DNA from: Lytechinus pictus
Taxonomy: Eukaryota; Echinodermata; Echinoidea; Temnopleuroida; Toxopneustidae
Assembly (NCBI RefSeq): GCF_037042905.1
Contig: NC_087253.1
Coordinates: forward strand, 15,359,501-15,423,500
Reading direction: 5' to 3'
DNA length: 64,000 nt
Positions 20,667-34,300 of the stretch are shown in pieces (within the stretch, counting starts at the first letter, position 1; the number at the start of each line of letters is the position of its first letter). A model generated the notes under the pieces. It was not told where the DNA came from. It searched no databases and worked only from the letters and a program-made list of their open reading frames with translations. The translations under genes and the position numbers were made by a program.

Positions 20667-23455
20667 GTGGTAGTCCAGGATAGAAGGGGTCGAACCTTGT
20701 TTTTTTATATATACAATGTTTTTTTATGGTTTCTTGTCAATTCGAGGGTGCTGATTCCGAATCTGAATGATGCCACTCGTGTAACCTTGAGCATTTTCTG
20801 CAAATTGGCAAAATCCAATATGGCCGCCAAAATATTCAAATTACCCATGAAAATCATAAAATTGTCCCCACATTGGCTTTAAATATGCAATTGTGCTGCC
20901 GGAGTGAAATAATATCTGAAAAAATTATTTTTGTCAAAATATTTATTTTCTTGATATCAAAATGGCCGCCATCATAGACCCCTATACAATATGAATGGGG
21001 AAAATTAATTTTTACAAAATTGAGCACTGAAATGCAAGTAATTATGATCTATGAGTGAAGCAATGTCTGTAAACATGATTGCTAACGATATATATCATTT
21101 GTTATGTCACTTATGTGATAAATCCTGTATTTTGATATTCAAAATGGCCTTCAAAAGCCCTAACACTATTATGTACAATGTGAATGGTGACACAAAAAAA
21201 TCACAAGAGTGAGCACTAAAATGCATTTTGTTGAGATAAACGAGTGGAATACTGACTAAAAACATTATTGTTAACGAAATTTATTATTTAACATGCCATG
21301 TATGTGATAAACCCTGTATTTTGATATTTAATATGACCGCCAAAGGCCCTAAAATTATGATCTACGATGTGAGAGAGGACAAAAACAATCACAAGGTGAG
21401 CACTAAAACATATTTTTTTGTGGTAAATTAGTGGAATACTGTCTTCAAATATAATTTGCAACGAAATATATTATTCGGGTTTCATATTTGTGTTAAATAT
21501 TGTATTTTGACTTTCAAAATGGCCGCCAAAAGACATTGACTGTATTATGTACAATCGATCTGGGAAACCAATTTTCACATGAGTCAGCACCATAACATGC
21601 ATATAATTGTGATTTAAGAGTAAAATAATGTCTGAAAACATAATTCCTAACAAGATATATCATTCATTCTGCCAGGTAGGTGATAAATAATGTATTTTGA
21701 AAGTCAAAATGGCCGCTACAGGCCCTAACGGTAGGCCTATTATGTACTTTGTGAATGGGAACATATAATTTTAACAGAATTTGGCTTTGCTTGACTAAAT
21801 GGTGTTGCATGTATGAGTGAAATATCGTCTAAAAATATGATTTTGTAACCAAATAGATCATTTCTTATGTTATTTAGGTGATAAATGCTATATTTAAATT
21901 TCAAAATGGCTGCAATATGTTTCTTTGTGGAAATTATCTTTCCTCATTCAAATTTTACATATTAAAATAAGAGACTATGGCGGCCATTTTTCATTTTTAA
22001 AAGGCTGCATTCATCACCTTTATGACACAAGCTATGATATATTTCGTTAGAAATCATTGGGTTTAGACAATACTTAACACTTACATCAAAATTAAGCCAT
22101 TTTCATAGTAAAAATTTTGTCAAAATTATCTGTCCCCAGTTACAATGTACATACTACTTTGGGCTATGGCAGCAATTTTGAATTTCAAAGTAAGGCCTTT
22201 ATTACCTTCTCAACCATTATGTGATGTATTTAGTCAGAAATCATGTTCAAGACCAAATTGTACCTATACATCACATAGTTACGTGCGTTTTTGGTTCTCC
22301 TTCTGGTGATGATTAGTTTCCCTATACGCATGTTACAGAATTTGTAGGGGCTTGTGCGGCCGTTTTGAAAGTCAAAATACAGTATTTATCACCTATGGGA
22401 GAGGAAATGTTATATTTCATTAAAAAAATCACGTTTTCAAACAATATTTTCCTTATTCAACAGAATTGTATGGATTTCATAGTCAGGCAAATCCTAATTC
22501 TTTCAAAAGTATTTGTCCCCATTTACATTGTAGATAATACTGTAACGGGCTCAAAGGGGCCATTTTGAATTTTACAATACAGCATTTATCTCATGCATGA
22601 ACAATGAAATGATATGTTTCGCCAGAAATCATGTGTTTAGACAATATTTCACTCGTATAGATTACAATTACATTCATTTTATTGTTTTTACTCTTGTGAA
22701 AATTAGTTTCTTCATTCGTTTTGTTCATAATACAGATAGGGCCTATGGCAGCCATTTTGAATGTCAACATGCAGCATAATTACCGAAATTGCAAGGGAAA
22801 TGATATGTTTCGTTAGAAATCCTTGTTGTCAGACAGTGTTACACCAATATTTCGCAGTTATTGGCATTTTAAAGTCAAACAAATTCAAAGGTTGTGAAAA
22901 TTATTTGTCCCCTTTTATATATTGTACACAGTATAAGGGGTCTATGACAGCCATTTTGAATATCATAATACAGCATTTATCACATTAGATAGTATACAAA
23001 TGACATAGTTTTGTTAATAGTCATGTTTTCAGACAGTAGTCCACTCGCAGGTCACAATCACATGCAATAATAGTGCTCTTGTTTGAAAAAAATATTTTCC
23101 CCATTCATATTCTACATAATAAAGTATACAGGGGTTATGGCGGTCATTTTGAATATCAATAAAATAAATATTTTGTCAAATATCGCTTTTCCAATTGGTA
23201 TTTCACTTCTGCACAACAACTACACGCATTTTATAGCTAATGTGTTGGCAATTTTATGATTTTCATGGGTAATTTGCATATTTTGGCGGCCATATTGGAT
23301 TTTGCCAATTTGCGGAAAATGCTCAAGGTTACAAGAGCGGCATCATTCAGATTCGGAATCAGCACCCTCGAATTGACAAGAAACCATAAAAAAACATTGT
23401 ATATCTAAAAAAACAAGGTTCGACCCCTTGTCTATGGGGCCTATCCTGGACTATG
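20667..23455. mobile_element. Long foldback element, TU-like, with repeated AAAATGGCCGCCA units
   Basis: Outer arms of about 200 bp are near-perfect inverses: GTCGAACCTTGTTT, TTCTTGTCAATTCGAGGGTG, CCGAATCTGAATGATGCC and CAAAATCCAATATGGCCGCC on the left; their complements at 23240-23455 on the right. Inside, the left half repeats a unit of about 170-190 bp with TCAAAATGGCCGCCA and ATTATGTACAATGTGAATGG. The right half carries the same unit inverted (GGCCATTTTGAA). About 2.8 kb in all, with no protein frame. Confidence 0.88.
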
Positions 23456-24611
23456 GGAGGATTGGGCGGGTTTGGTGCACGCGCCGTATGGGACGGGTGG
23501 CCGTGGGGTTCCGCCAAAGAACGGCTGCCGGCGTTCATATCCTGACTAGTTATTTAGTTACCTGGTTGATATACACACAAACCTCTGCTGTGCAAGTCGT
23601 GTTATGCTAATACATCGCGCCTGATAGCAATTTGTTATTATTGTTATTAGTTCATAAGCTTGTGATGAAAATTTTACAATTTTACTATTTTTAGAACTTT
23701 TTAAACTCAACCATAATTGAATAGGTTTACAGGTGTTTTTGTAATATGCTTTTAATGCATGTATTTCACATTGTAACAACTAAAAGGAAACGATGTTTGG
23801 ATTTTTATACCAATATTTCACTCATTTTTATCAATATTTCTGTATGTGGTGGAAGACATTTATATCATTTTACAAAACTATGTCATCCTTTATATTTTAA
23901 GTAAATGTTTTCAGGTTTGAGCAGGACGGATTCTTGGGACGAGCGATTACTCACCCCCCGCATACCTTTTTTTAAAACCCGTATGCTTAATGAGTGCAAG
24001 GTGCCAGGGGTGACTGCTGGGTGAGTGAGTTCAGTTGTTTTAGACTTAGTGTCTTTATGGTTGTTGGATGAATGATGAGCGTGGTATGAACGTGAGTGTG
24101 TTTTGTTTTGAAAGTGATTGTTTGTCGGCCCTATTAATGCATAGCTCCGGTGAAGTTATACAATGTAGCTGACCCTACAAAGTTCCACCTGAGCAATGGA
24201 TTTGAATAACCAATATCATTGCTCAGGTTGAATGGTGTTGTGGGATTAGCAATCCTTGGCTGGAGCTGTGCATTGGACTTGACTGCTCGCTCGTCCCCAG
24301 ACACCCGCCTGTCTTTCGTTTTTGTTCCTGCTTAAAACTAAGTTTCTTATTGTTTGAATTAAAGATGTTTATCAATAAGCATCCTTCCACCACCACCACA
24401 TTTCAGTGTTTGTATTTTTTTTTACTTCATCTTTTCCTTTTAGTATACATAATATATTAAGTTGCATTATATTTTTGTCATCATTTCAAGTTTGATGTTT
24501 TTAAATCTGTACACTCTATGTATATATACCTGTAAATTGTACGCAATTCAGCCTTTTGGCTGCAAAGTGCAATAATTTTAGTAAAACCTTTTCAATTTCA
24601 ATTTCAATTTC
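23456..24611 (+). mobile_element. Probable LINE 3' fragment and unassigned DNA
   Basis: The 3' end (CGCAATTCAGCCTTTTGGCT, GCAAAGTGCAATAATTTTAG, then CAATTT repeats at 24590-24611) looks like a LINE tail abutting the split SINE. A small palindrome (AATGCATAGCTCC / GGAGCTGTGCATT) lies at 24136-24275. No reverse transcriptase frame was recognised. Confidence 0.45.
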
Positions 24612-24750
24612 ATTGATGCAGAGGTTCGAGGTTCGAGCCCTGGTCACGTTTTTCGGACGGTGACGTTAAAGGTCGGTCCCAGACGTAAATAATCATATCT
24701 GATTGATACACGTCTGACAAAACTCAAATACACACACACACACACACACA

Positions 24751-25198
24751 AGATTACAAAGAAGGAAATCTTAAAAGGCTTTGACATGGCTCCATTTCAC
24801 AGAGATGCATCAGTGAAATGGAATAACCTCCCCTCTAAAGGCTCTAAAGCTCATCTATAAAGAGCTTCAGGTCCAGCTTGTTGAAATTTCGGACTTGATT
24901 GACCCAGGTGAATTTTTTGCTTGTTCTTGATAAAAAACTGAAGTATAGCGGAATTAAAACAGTGTTCCAGAATTTTTCATGAGAAGTCAACAAGAGGGAA
25001 ATAAGTTTTTATTAATAAAAGGCTTCAATGCTTTATACATGTACATGTATGATGGAAGGTATATTTTCAAGGTATAAAATGTATGTGATGGCAATGCACT
25101 TTACAATAAAAATATAAACAAGGAACTCAATGTGCAAGAGCAATTAAAAGTACCAGTACTTATCATTCCTTTTCAATTTTTTCCTTTATAAATTGTAG
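24751..25198 (+). other. Region before FBXO47; probable upstream intron end
   Basis: AGATTACAAAGAA directly after the SINE tail matches the 69-bp tandem unit, so the SINE probably landed in that array. TTTCCTTTATAAATTGTAG immediately before the FBXO47 ATG looks like a splice acceptor. This implies a non-coding first exon further upstream, which was not located. Confidence 0.45.
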
Positions 25199-25385
25199 AT
25201 GATGGATGTCTCATCTGATACACCAACATGTACGTATGGGACTATACATACAGCGAGAAGAAGCAAGAGACTGCAAAGGAAAGCTGAAGATAAAGAGTTT
25301 AGTGAGGCAATGAACAATTCCCCCCTTGGATATTTCTCTGTCTTACCAGAAGAGGTCATGTACATTATCTTTTCTAAACTTCCAA
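25199..25385 (+). CDS. FBXO47: FBXO47 exon 1 (coding)
   Basis: Starts ATGATGGATG directly after TTGTAG. A basic segment (ARRSKRLQRKAEDK) precedes the first half of the F-box. It ends CTTCCA A|GTAAGT. Either of two adjacent ATGs could be used. Confidence 0.88.
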
Positions 25386-28300
25386 GTAAGTTGTGAAACT
25401 TTTTACCCCCCCCCCCAAAAAAAATTGACGAAAGTAATTATTTATTAATGCCCTTTTTTTAGTGAATTATCATCTTTGTTATTATTTTTGTTGGTTGATT
25501 ATGTATAGGTATTTTCCTTTAATGATCTGGGCTGATTCACCCATATGCAGGGGTGCATAAAAGCATTGATTCAGGAAAGATTTTTTATTGAAACAATAAC
25601 TGAAAGTTATAATCTCATTTCATGTAATTTCTTTTGACATAGTCATAGGAATCAAAGGGGGAACAAATAGAAACAGACAATATTCTTTACCCTAGATCAT
25701 GGTCAATGCAGTGAGGTCCAATTGTATAAATTGTGGCATTGAGAGTTGTAGATTAAATAATCGAATGGTAAAACTGACATTCGTCCCAAGCCTATCTTTT
25801 ATCAATCAAATGAAATATAAAAATTTTGTTAGGCTATGGCTATATTTTTGTATAATGGTGCGTTCATATCTTAGTTAGATATTGGATATAGAGATAGAGA
25901 TATTAATTTACATTTACCGGTATTTCCATGATGATAAACCACCGGGTTTCTAACTTTTTATTTCATGGTTTGATCTATTGCCCCATATTTTGAACTTGGG
26001 TCTTTTTTAACTCTGATAAAAATTTGTAGTTTTACCTTGGTCCTTAGCAGTTGTGTCAGAAATCTCTTAAGGGTAGAGGTTCAATTTTTCAGAGCATTTG
26101 GAGCTCAATTCATTCACGACTGTCTTAGAATGACAATTTTTTTATATTGTAAAGCCCAGACTAACATTTGCATCATTGTTATCTGTCATATCTTATATTT
26201 CTATTTCTCTTTGGTGTTCAAAAGCAATGGACCTCAGCCACCTAACCCTTGTGTCAAAATCAATGCGGGACATCGTGATGGCGTACAACCTCACCAAACA
26301 AGGCATAAACAAGCTCCTGTCTACAGGTTGTGCAAGGAATAAGAGCAAGAAGAAACGGATTGATCTGTGTTACTGCTTCAAAGACTTGGGTAAGTGCTGT
26401 GGCACATTGCCTCTTGGTCTAAAGAGTACTTCCATTGGTGTCATCCCCATACGGTGTAATCCTAGTTCATCTGCAAATCATTTGGTCCAATTTCTACTAA
26501 GCCCATCCTCTTCCCCAACAAGAAACGTAAATTTAGTATTCCTTCCTGAGCCTATTGCCCTCCAGGGCCCCCATCTTTCGATTGATCCGAACAACCTCAA
26601 CTACATGTATGTATGGAAATCCATCAATGTCATAATTTTTTCTACAAGAAATTTGCACAATGTCTTTTATAAACAATGAGAAGCACACTAATTTTTCAAG
26701 AACACAATGAATATAACATGTAAATATACATCATATAGAAAATATTTGAACAAAATTGCATTTGAGGTGTTGACATTGCTGGCTTTCCATAGTTGTAGTT
26801 GATTGGATCAATCGCAACTCTGTGTTGCCCAGGTAACTCTGCTTAACTCAAATCTTTTGGGACCACAGAAATCTGTTCGACTTGGGAGAAATTCTACTTA
26901 GATGAATTATACATGTGTAACAAATCTTTTTGATATTCTGGTAAAAGAATTACTTTGACCTAGGCGAATATTTTGAATAAAAAGAAGGTTGACTTGGGCA
27001 GAGTAACTTGTATTCGATATTACCAATTTCCATAGAATAATTAGCCTTGGTATGTTTCATGAGCTAGAATTGTAAAATGTATCACAGTTTAAGTTAGGGG
27101 AGTGTTTCCTAAAGTAAGACTAATTCTTAGACAATCGGGTGCAAGGATTTCAGTAAATTATAACAGTTGTTGGTGAAAAGTACTGACGATTGGTTTCATG
27201 AAAGTCTCCCCCAAAAGTGAGATTAGTCACCGTAGACACAATTTTTTTTAAAATCACCTCTTTATTTATCAATCATGCAAATCATAGTAACAAATGTAAT
27301 GAACATAAAACCCTGGTTATCGGTTCTTATCAAACACGATACAGGGTGACAATAACATACAATATAGATGTGGTCATAAACATGAACATGCAAAAATAAA
27401 CAAACATATTAAAGCATGGCCATTTAAGTAACAGAGACATGAATGAAGTTCATACTTTGAAAAGAAAACTATTTAGAGAATGTATATTACTTAATGATGT
27501 TTCTGTTTTCTGTAGGTTTATTGGTGAAGAGATCTACTTGCCTATACCCTACTAAGGAGAGACTGAGACTGATGGAAACCTTGTTTAAAGAGGTATCTTC
27601 ATTAAAACTATTTGATGGTCAAAATTTCAGTTTACACTGTAGATGTAATTGATTATTAAATCTACCACATTCAATCTTCAGATTGTTCTTAGTGTTTCAC
27701 TCTTATATTACCAGAAGTAATTTTTGTGTGCTACTATTGCTGTCCTTGTGGGTAATAAAGTACCAGTAATCGAGGGGGGGGGGGGTGGGTGTCTTTGCTT
27801 GTAATAATCATAAGATATTTGAAAATGATACTACATGACGAAAGAGCTCCGTTTGATAACACTATACCCCTCTTCTCCAAGTACGAAAACCCTACTGCCC
27901 CAGGCATGCAATGCAAGTATCAAAACACCTGTTTCTTGACCTCGGTCCGAAGATAACACAACAGCCCGAGTGCGGTCCGGGAAAACATGTCGCCATTTTT
28001 TATTCACTTACTTTCCTTATTTCGAGGTTGATTTTCTTTGTTCGAAATTGAAAATGGGCTAGCATTGAATTTCTGAATACAATATGCCTTTGAAAACGTG
28101 ATTAAATATCGAATACAATAATTTAATTCCAAAGGTCCTTCTACAGGCAGAGAAGACTTACGTAATAGCACAGCTGTTGTTATCATTTCGTCCTTGGCTC
28201 AACGCTCATAATCTGGCCTGTGGGGATTACCTGGCCAAGCGGGGTTGATCAGGTGGGTGTTTCATAAAGCTGTTCGTAAGTTAAAAGCGACTGGTGATCA

Positions 28301-31300
28301 TGTCTTGCGGTAAATGGTACAATTGGCGATGGTCACCAGTCGTTGTTAAAGTCGCTCTTAACTTACGAACAGCTTTATGAAACGACCCCCAGGGCTTGGA
28401 AATTATGTTTTAGATTTTCAAACGCAAAATGGGGTGAAATACCGCAGTTTGCAATCCGAACTGCGGTCCGTTCCCAAACGGGGGTAAGACGTAATGATAA
28501 ACCATATAGTAAAATATTATTCATGTAATACATATTTGTTTTTTTACACATTTTTCACATTTCCAAGGATCTGTTTTGTCTAATTTTGGCGTTTATAATT
28601 TTTCCCTGAAGTAATACACCATAATATTTCTTAAAAATGTGCAGAAAATCAGAAATGTCTGTGGTGATAAATATTTAATTTCATCCTATGCATCAGACAT
28701 GCGTATTGTGTATTGTGCATTGTGGTGTTGTGGTTCTGACTCGCTTTGTAATCAGAGGGTTATTTTTCTTTAACCCCTCCACGGCTTAGTGTCCTTTTGC
28801 AAGGCGTAGATCAACATTTTGCCACTCTCCACCCAGGTGCTAAATAAGTACCCGCTAGGATGCAAAAGCCTATGTATTACGCCTAGCAATTGAGTCTTGG
28901 AACTCTTGTTGGAACCCCCCCCCCCCCCCTTGGGAGTTGAGAAAGTGCATATACATGTCTTTCGTGCGAGCATGCCAGGATCATGTGACCATGGTAATAA
29001 CAATTGCAATGTAAAGGTCTTAGTACTATAAAGTGCTATGTAAATGTATTGTTATCATTATATTATTATTATGCATATTATTATTATTATAATACCTGAT
29101 CAGCTAACCAGCAGTGTGAAGATTGAGTCATCGAGGGTCAACTACTGCTTCGGTCAGTTTCTCAGCATCTTTGTGAGAGGGTGGGAGGAGAAGGAGTGTC
29201 ATCGAGCATACTTTGCTATCATCGAACATCAGAACCTTGCCCTTAAAATAGGTAAGTGAAACTTTAATATTCATTCACCTTGTCAAAATTCAGAGTTTCG
29301 TCATTTTCGGAGACTACCTACATGTACCTTTTGGTTACCAGTTGCCACTCTTGATCAATAGTACAATGGAAAATGCGGGAAATCTGCTATGAAAATACGC
29401 TTTAACAGCCAATTTAAAGTGGGATTCTTGCTTAAAGATGCGGCATCAACTTTTGACAAGGTGTTTAACTCTCTCTTGGGAATGTCATGGGTTCTTTGTT
29501 TGTTTGAAGATTCTACCAAAAAATGAACCATGGTTGCTTTTCAAACATTCACAGTTTTATAACAAGTCACTTCTTTAAAGAAAATAATCATCATTGCCAC
29601 AATCATTATCATCATCATTGCAATCATCACCATCACCATCACAGGTACTATTACACCTTAAAGGCCGTATCACTGATATGATTTTTATTACAATATGTGT
29701 TAAGGCCACCGCACACCTTACGGCTGTTCGTGATCCGATTTTTGAACAAATCGCATTTTGCTCATTTTCTGAAAATGTGAATGGAACATATCATTTTATT
29801 TGAGGTTAAAATTAATTGAAAGAATACTAATATAACCGTTTTGTAAGATTGTAAGCCTTTATTTTGGAGTAAAGGCCAAATTAGTTTCAAATCGTAGCAA
29901 ATTGTACGACTGCTATGACGTCATTACAACAAGATATTAAATAGGTATTTGTACGATGATTTAGAACATTACACAGTAAGATATTTCAAATCTCAATATT
30001 AGCATCAAATTCTACTACGTTTTATTCCAAAATTGAGTCGCAGACCAATCGTAAGGTGTGGGTCGCCTTTATACAGCAAGTGTTCTGACGGGCAAGCCAG
30101 TTGCCGAGACTGGATTTTTACGAATGATTGAGGTCTTTGATCATCTTCACCACCATCATATCATAGTCATCATCATCATCATCATCATCATCATGCCATC
30201 ATCATTGTCTTCACCACCATCACAAACATAGATACTAGATTTATTACACATACGGCTCTATCACTTATGATTTTGATCATGTTATTTGATTATACAGCAA
30301 GTGTTCTGACAGGCAAGACAGGGGCCAAGATTGGTCTGGAACTGGAAGTGAGGTCTTTCCTTCGAGGCGTGGTCCTGGACCAGGCGGACTCCTTGGAAGA
30401 TCTTGCGATGTGGCTTCATTTCATCCTGAAACCCTACCCCATGGTTCACCAAGCGAGGGTGCTCTTGCTTCTGTATGGACCACTCAGTAGAAGTAGAGGT
30501 AAGCATGTTGGTTAATATTAACTTGGTGTAGAAGCACTTGGATTACCTCACAGATAATCTAATACCAATATGAAATTAACAGTTCTGAAGGTTTCCATGG
30601 CAAATAATGAATCATAGAGTTTACATGGTACACAATGTATTATTTTATGGGCGTATGTTTGGTCCTAAAAATGACCAGCCAAACTCTTTGAGGTTATGCA
30701 AACATTTTGACGAGTGTGTTCGTTTTGTCGTCTGGAGAATGAGCAAGAGTGTAAAAAAAGCTATATATATATATATATCATATACCGCTCCCTATACAGC
30801 TCCCTGATAGAGTGTGTATCTAGCTTGCTTTTGCTACTTTTGCTCATTCTTTTAAAGACGAAATGAACATGTTTGGAGTTTGGATGGTTCTTTTCAAGAA
30901 CAAATACATGCCCACATGTTGTTTATATACCCTCTATTCTCATATAGACCAGATAGACTGGACATTCATGACCAACGATGACCCCATTTCAGCTCCTCTA
31001 AGCTCCGCCCCATTCAGAGATCTAGCCGTAGCCATCAAAGCCCTGCACAAACACAGAGATTGGAACACAGATAGTGTCATCAGTGTGCTAGAAGAACTCA
31101 CAGGTAAAATGTGGTTTTATGATTTAAAACATTTCAACATATTGTGTTCACACTGATCTTTCAAGTTGGGATGGTACTAGGTTTACATCTAATTAAGATA
31201 TTTATAATCACATTGGACTACAGTGTCATCAGTTTGCTAGAAGAATTCACAGGTAAAATGTGCTTTTATGATTAAAAACATTCCAACATATTGTGTTCAC

Positions 31301-34300
31301 ACTGATCTTTCTAGTTGGGACGGTACTAGGTTTACATCTTATTGAGATATTTATAATCAAATTGGAACACAGAAGGCGTTATCGGTGTGCTAGAAGAACT
31401 CACAGATAAAATACTTGTGAGTTATAAATTGGAATATTTTCACATATTGTGTTCATACTGTGATCTTTCTAGTGGGGATGGTACTCGGTTATAACATCTA
31501 CATGTAATTCTCGCTACCCCAAATAGCGATTTCGCCGAGATCCGGGAAAATCCCTGTAACGCGCATTGCATTATAGGATAGCTTTTCGGTATTACAACTT
31601 CCTGATCGGAAGTCCAATGCACTGTTTTGCCATTCAGATCAACAGTGCCGTCATGCACAACAACACAACGTCGCTTTCGCTCGGAAAGTTCGTGATCACA
31701 ACCCTCTCTTTCACATTTTCACGTGAAATATATATTTTTTTTCTATTTATAATTCAAATGGAATCAAAACTGACCAAATTAGATAAAAAGTATTATAATC
31801 TGTACATATTACGCTGATTGCCATCGATTTCAGCGTGGTGGAAAACTCAGTATCGCGAACCTCGCGCGAGCATAACTCTGAACCGGAAGTGGTGATGACG
31901 ACCCGACGAAGTGAAAATTATCTCGTCTCGCGCATTATGAGATTTTTGTTCCTATTTGGGGTAGCGAGAATTGAGATATTTATAATCAAATTGGAACACA
32001 GACAGTGTTATTAGTGTGCTAGAAGAACTCACAGGTGAAGTGGTTATGGTGTTAGTGAAATATTTTCACATATTGTGTTCACACTGATCTTTCTAGTGGG
32101 GATGGTACTAGGTTAACATCTAATTAAGATATTTATAATCACATTGGAACACAGGCAGTATCATCAGTGTGCTTGAAAAACTTACACGTAGAATACAAGT
32201 GTGTTATAAAATGGAACGTTTGCACCCACAGTGTATTGTGTTTACACTGATTTTTCAAGTGGGGATGTTACTATTAAAGTTAACATCTAATTAAGATATT
32301 TATAAGAACATGTTAAGTTGAATATAAAAAGTAAAATGTGGTGGTGAGGGGGGGGGGGGCAGTATGTGCATACATGATAGTGAGACTGTTGCATGTTCAT
32401 CATATTGGGAGTTTATGGAAAAGAAGCATGAAAACATTATGCTAAGTTTACATCTAAAGGAGATCTTCATGTTATGGGCTATCAAATTTAATGTGGGAAA
32501 ATAGAAAAACAGTATGTGCGCATGGTGCTAAGTTTACATCCAAAACAGATTTTTATGTGGATGAGATATAACAATTATAATTAAAAAAGAGTTAATGTGC
32601 ACAGTACTATATCTACATCTAATTGAGATGTTTAGTGGAATATACTAGTACCAAGTATAGTGTTGGATTAAAAGACAACAATTTGTGTGCATGGTATCTA
32701 CATCTAATTGACCTTTTCTTGTTGAGCAGTATATACTAACATGCACAATGTGGAAAGTGAAAGATGTAATTTTACATGGTACTAAGTTTACATCTTAATG
32801 AGATCTTCATGTTGAAATCTAATGTGTAAGAGGACAAATATTCTCCCTCTATTAAAAAAAAACATGATATCAATCCAACTCATGCATTATCTATGCCATT
32901 TTTTCCAGGATGTCCTACTGAATGGCAAACTGAAAACACAGCCCGGTTACTTGTGATGTGCGGGGAGAGCATTTGTGTTCCAGTGCTGGCTAGCAAGGCT
33001 ATCAATGGGAAGACCTCACAGCTAAGCTCAGTTATCGTCGCACTGGCACTGGTAATTAACAATTCCTATTTCATTTCATTTCTTAAATTAATTTATTTCA
33101 CATCTCTTTTAATAGCAATACAAGCAAACAATTTCAAAATTACACTGACAAGTAGAGAATGTACATGTAATGTTGTAATTACCATTGTTGAGTAGAGAAT
33201 GTGTGGGACAGACCAGAGGCCATCGGCATTGTGAGGTGTACCCCCTTATTACCACTCAGCACATATGGAAGCACCCAGGAAGAAAAAAAAATGTACAGAC
33301 ACACTGAGATATATGCAACTCAAGATACTATCAAATTGCTCAGTTAAGTCTAATCGTATGACTGGCAACTATCATTGATGTACATAAAGTAACAATTAAT
33401 TGTAAATATTACATGTTGATATATTATTGTGGAGCATTGTGGCTCAGTGGATTAATCTCCGCACTTAGAAAAAAGGTTTTGGGCTCAAATCCCAGCCATG
33501 TCATAATTTCCTCCACCAAGATATTGATCCACATACGCTGCACTCAACCCAGGTGAGGTAAATTGGTATCTAGCTAGAATTAATTCCTGTAAACACTGAG
33601 CACATAACAGTAGCTTGGCTAATTATGTTGCACTTATTGTAGAGCGCTTTTCAGATAAAGAGGTGTACAGTGCTATGTAAGCAATTAAATATAATCATTT
33701 ATTAATTATGATTCAGCATATCTTTTCATGGTACATTCCTTTCTTTGGTAGGTCACCTATCTGAGCAGTTTGAACATGTCATGGCTGATCCACATCTTAC
33801 AAGAGATATGCAAGATCGTACCAAACGAGCACGACGTCGAAGCCCTCATTGATTCCGTCGTTGACTACTTCAGGCACATCATTGTGACCATACCTGATAA
33901 TAACCAGCCAGGTAAGAACACAAGCTTTTAAAATTCTAATCCCTGCACATACTAAAGCTCATGGGAATTACAAAATTCAGTATTCGATGAAGTAATAAAG
34001 ATCATTCATTCGATCCGAGTTCCGAAACAGTTCCTTTTGCAACAGCCACCCTAACCCTTCTTCTACTCCTGATCCTTCTCCTGACCCAAAGTGAAATATA
34101 TATATATATATATATAATATTTATATATATATTTCATCTTGGATGGCTGTTGCAAAAGGAACTCTTCCCCCAAGTTCAAACAGCACAAACAAAATTTATG
34201 AAGGAAAAATTGAAATTACTGAAAACATTCTGCGATCTAGATTTTGAGTTTCATGAAATTTATATGTATCATAATGAACTCATATATTATCTCTCATTGA

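Larger units (their letters stand above)
20468..24750 (+). mobile_element. 7SL-like SINE, split by about 4.1 kb of inserted DNA
   Basis: The left part (20468-20519) starts CTGGGCGTTGTGGCGTGCGC and ends GGGGAAGTTACAAATT. The right part (24612-24750) resumes ATTGATGCAGAGGTTCGAGG and ends in (CA)n. Joined, they match the uninterrupted copy at 42675-42861. The inserted block ends in a (CAATTT)n tail typical of LINE 3' ends. Confidence 0.75.
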
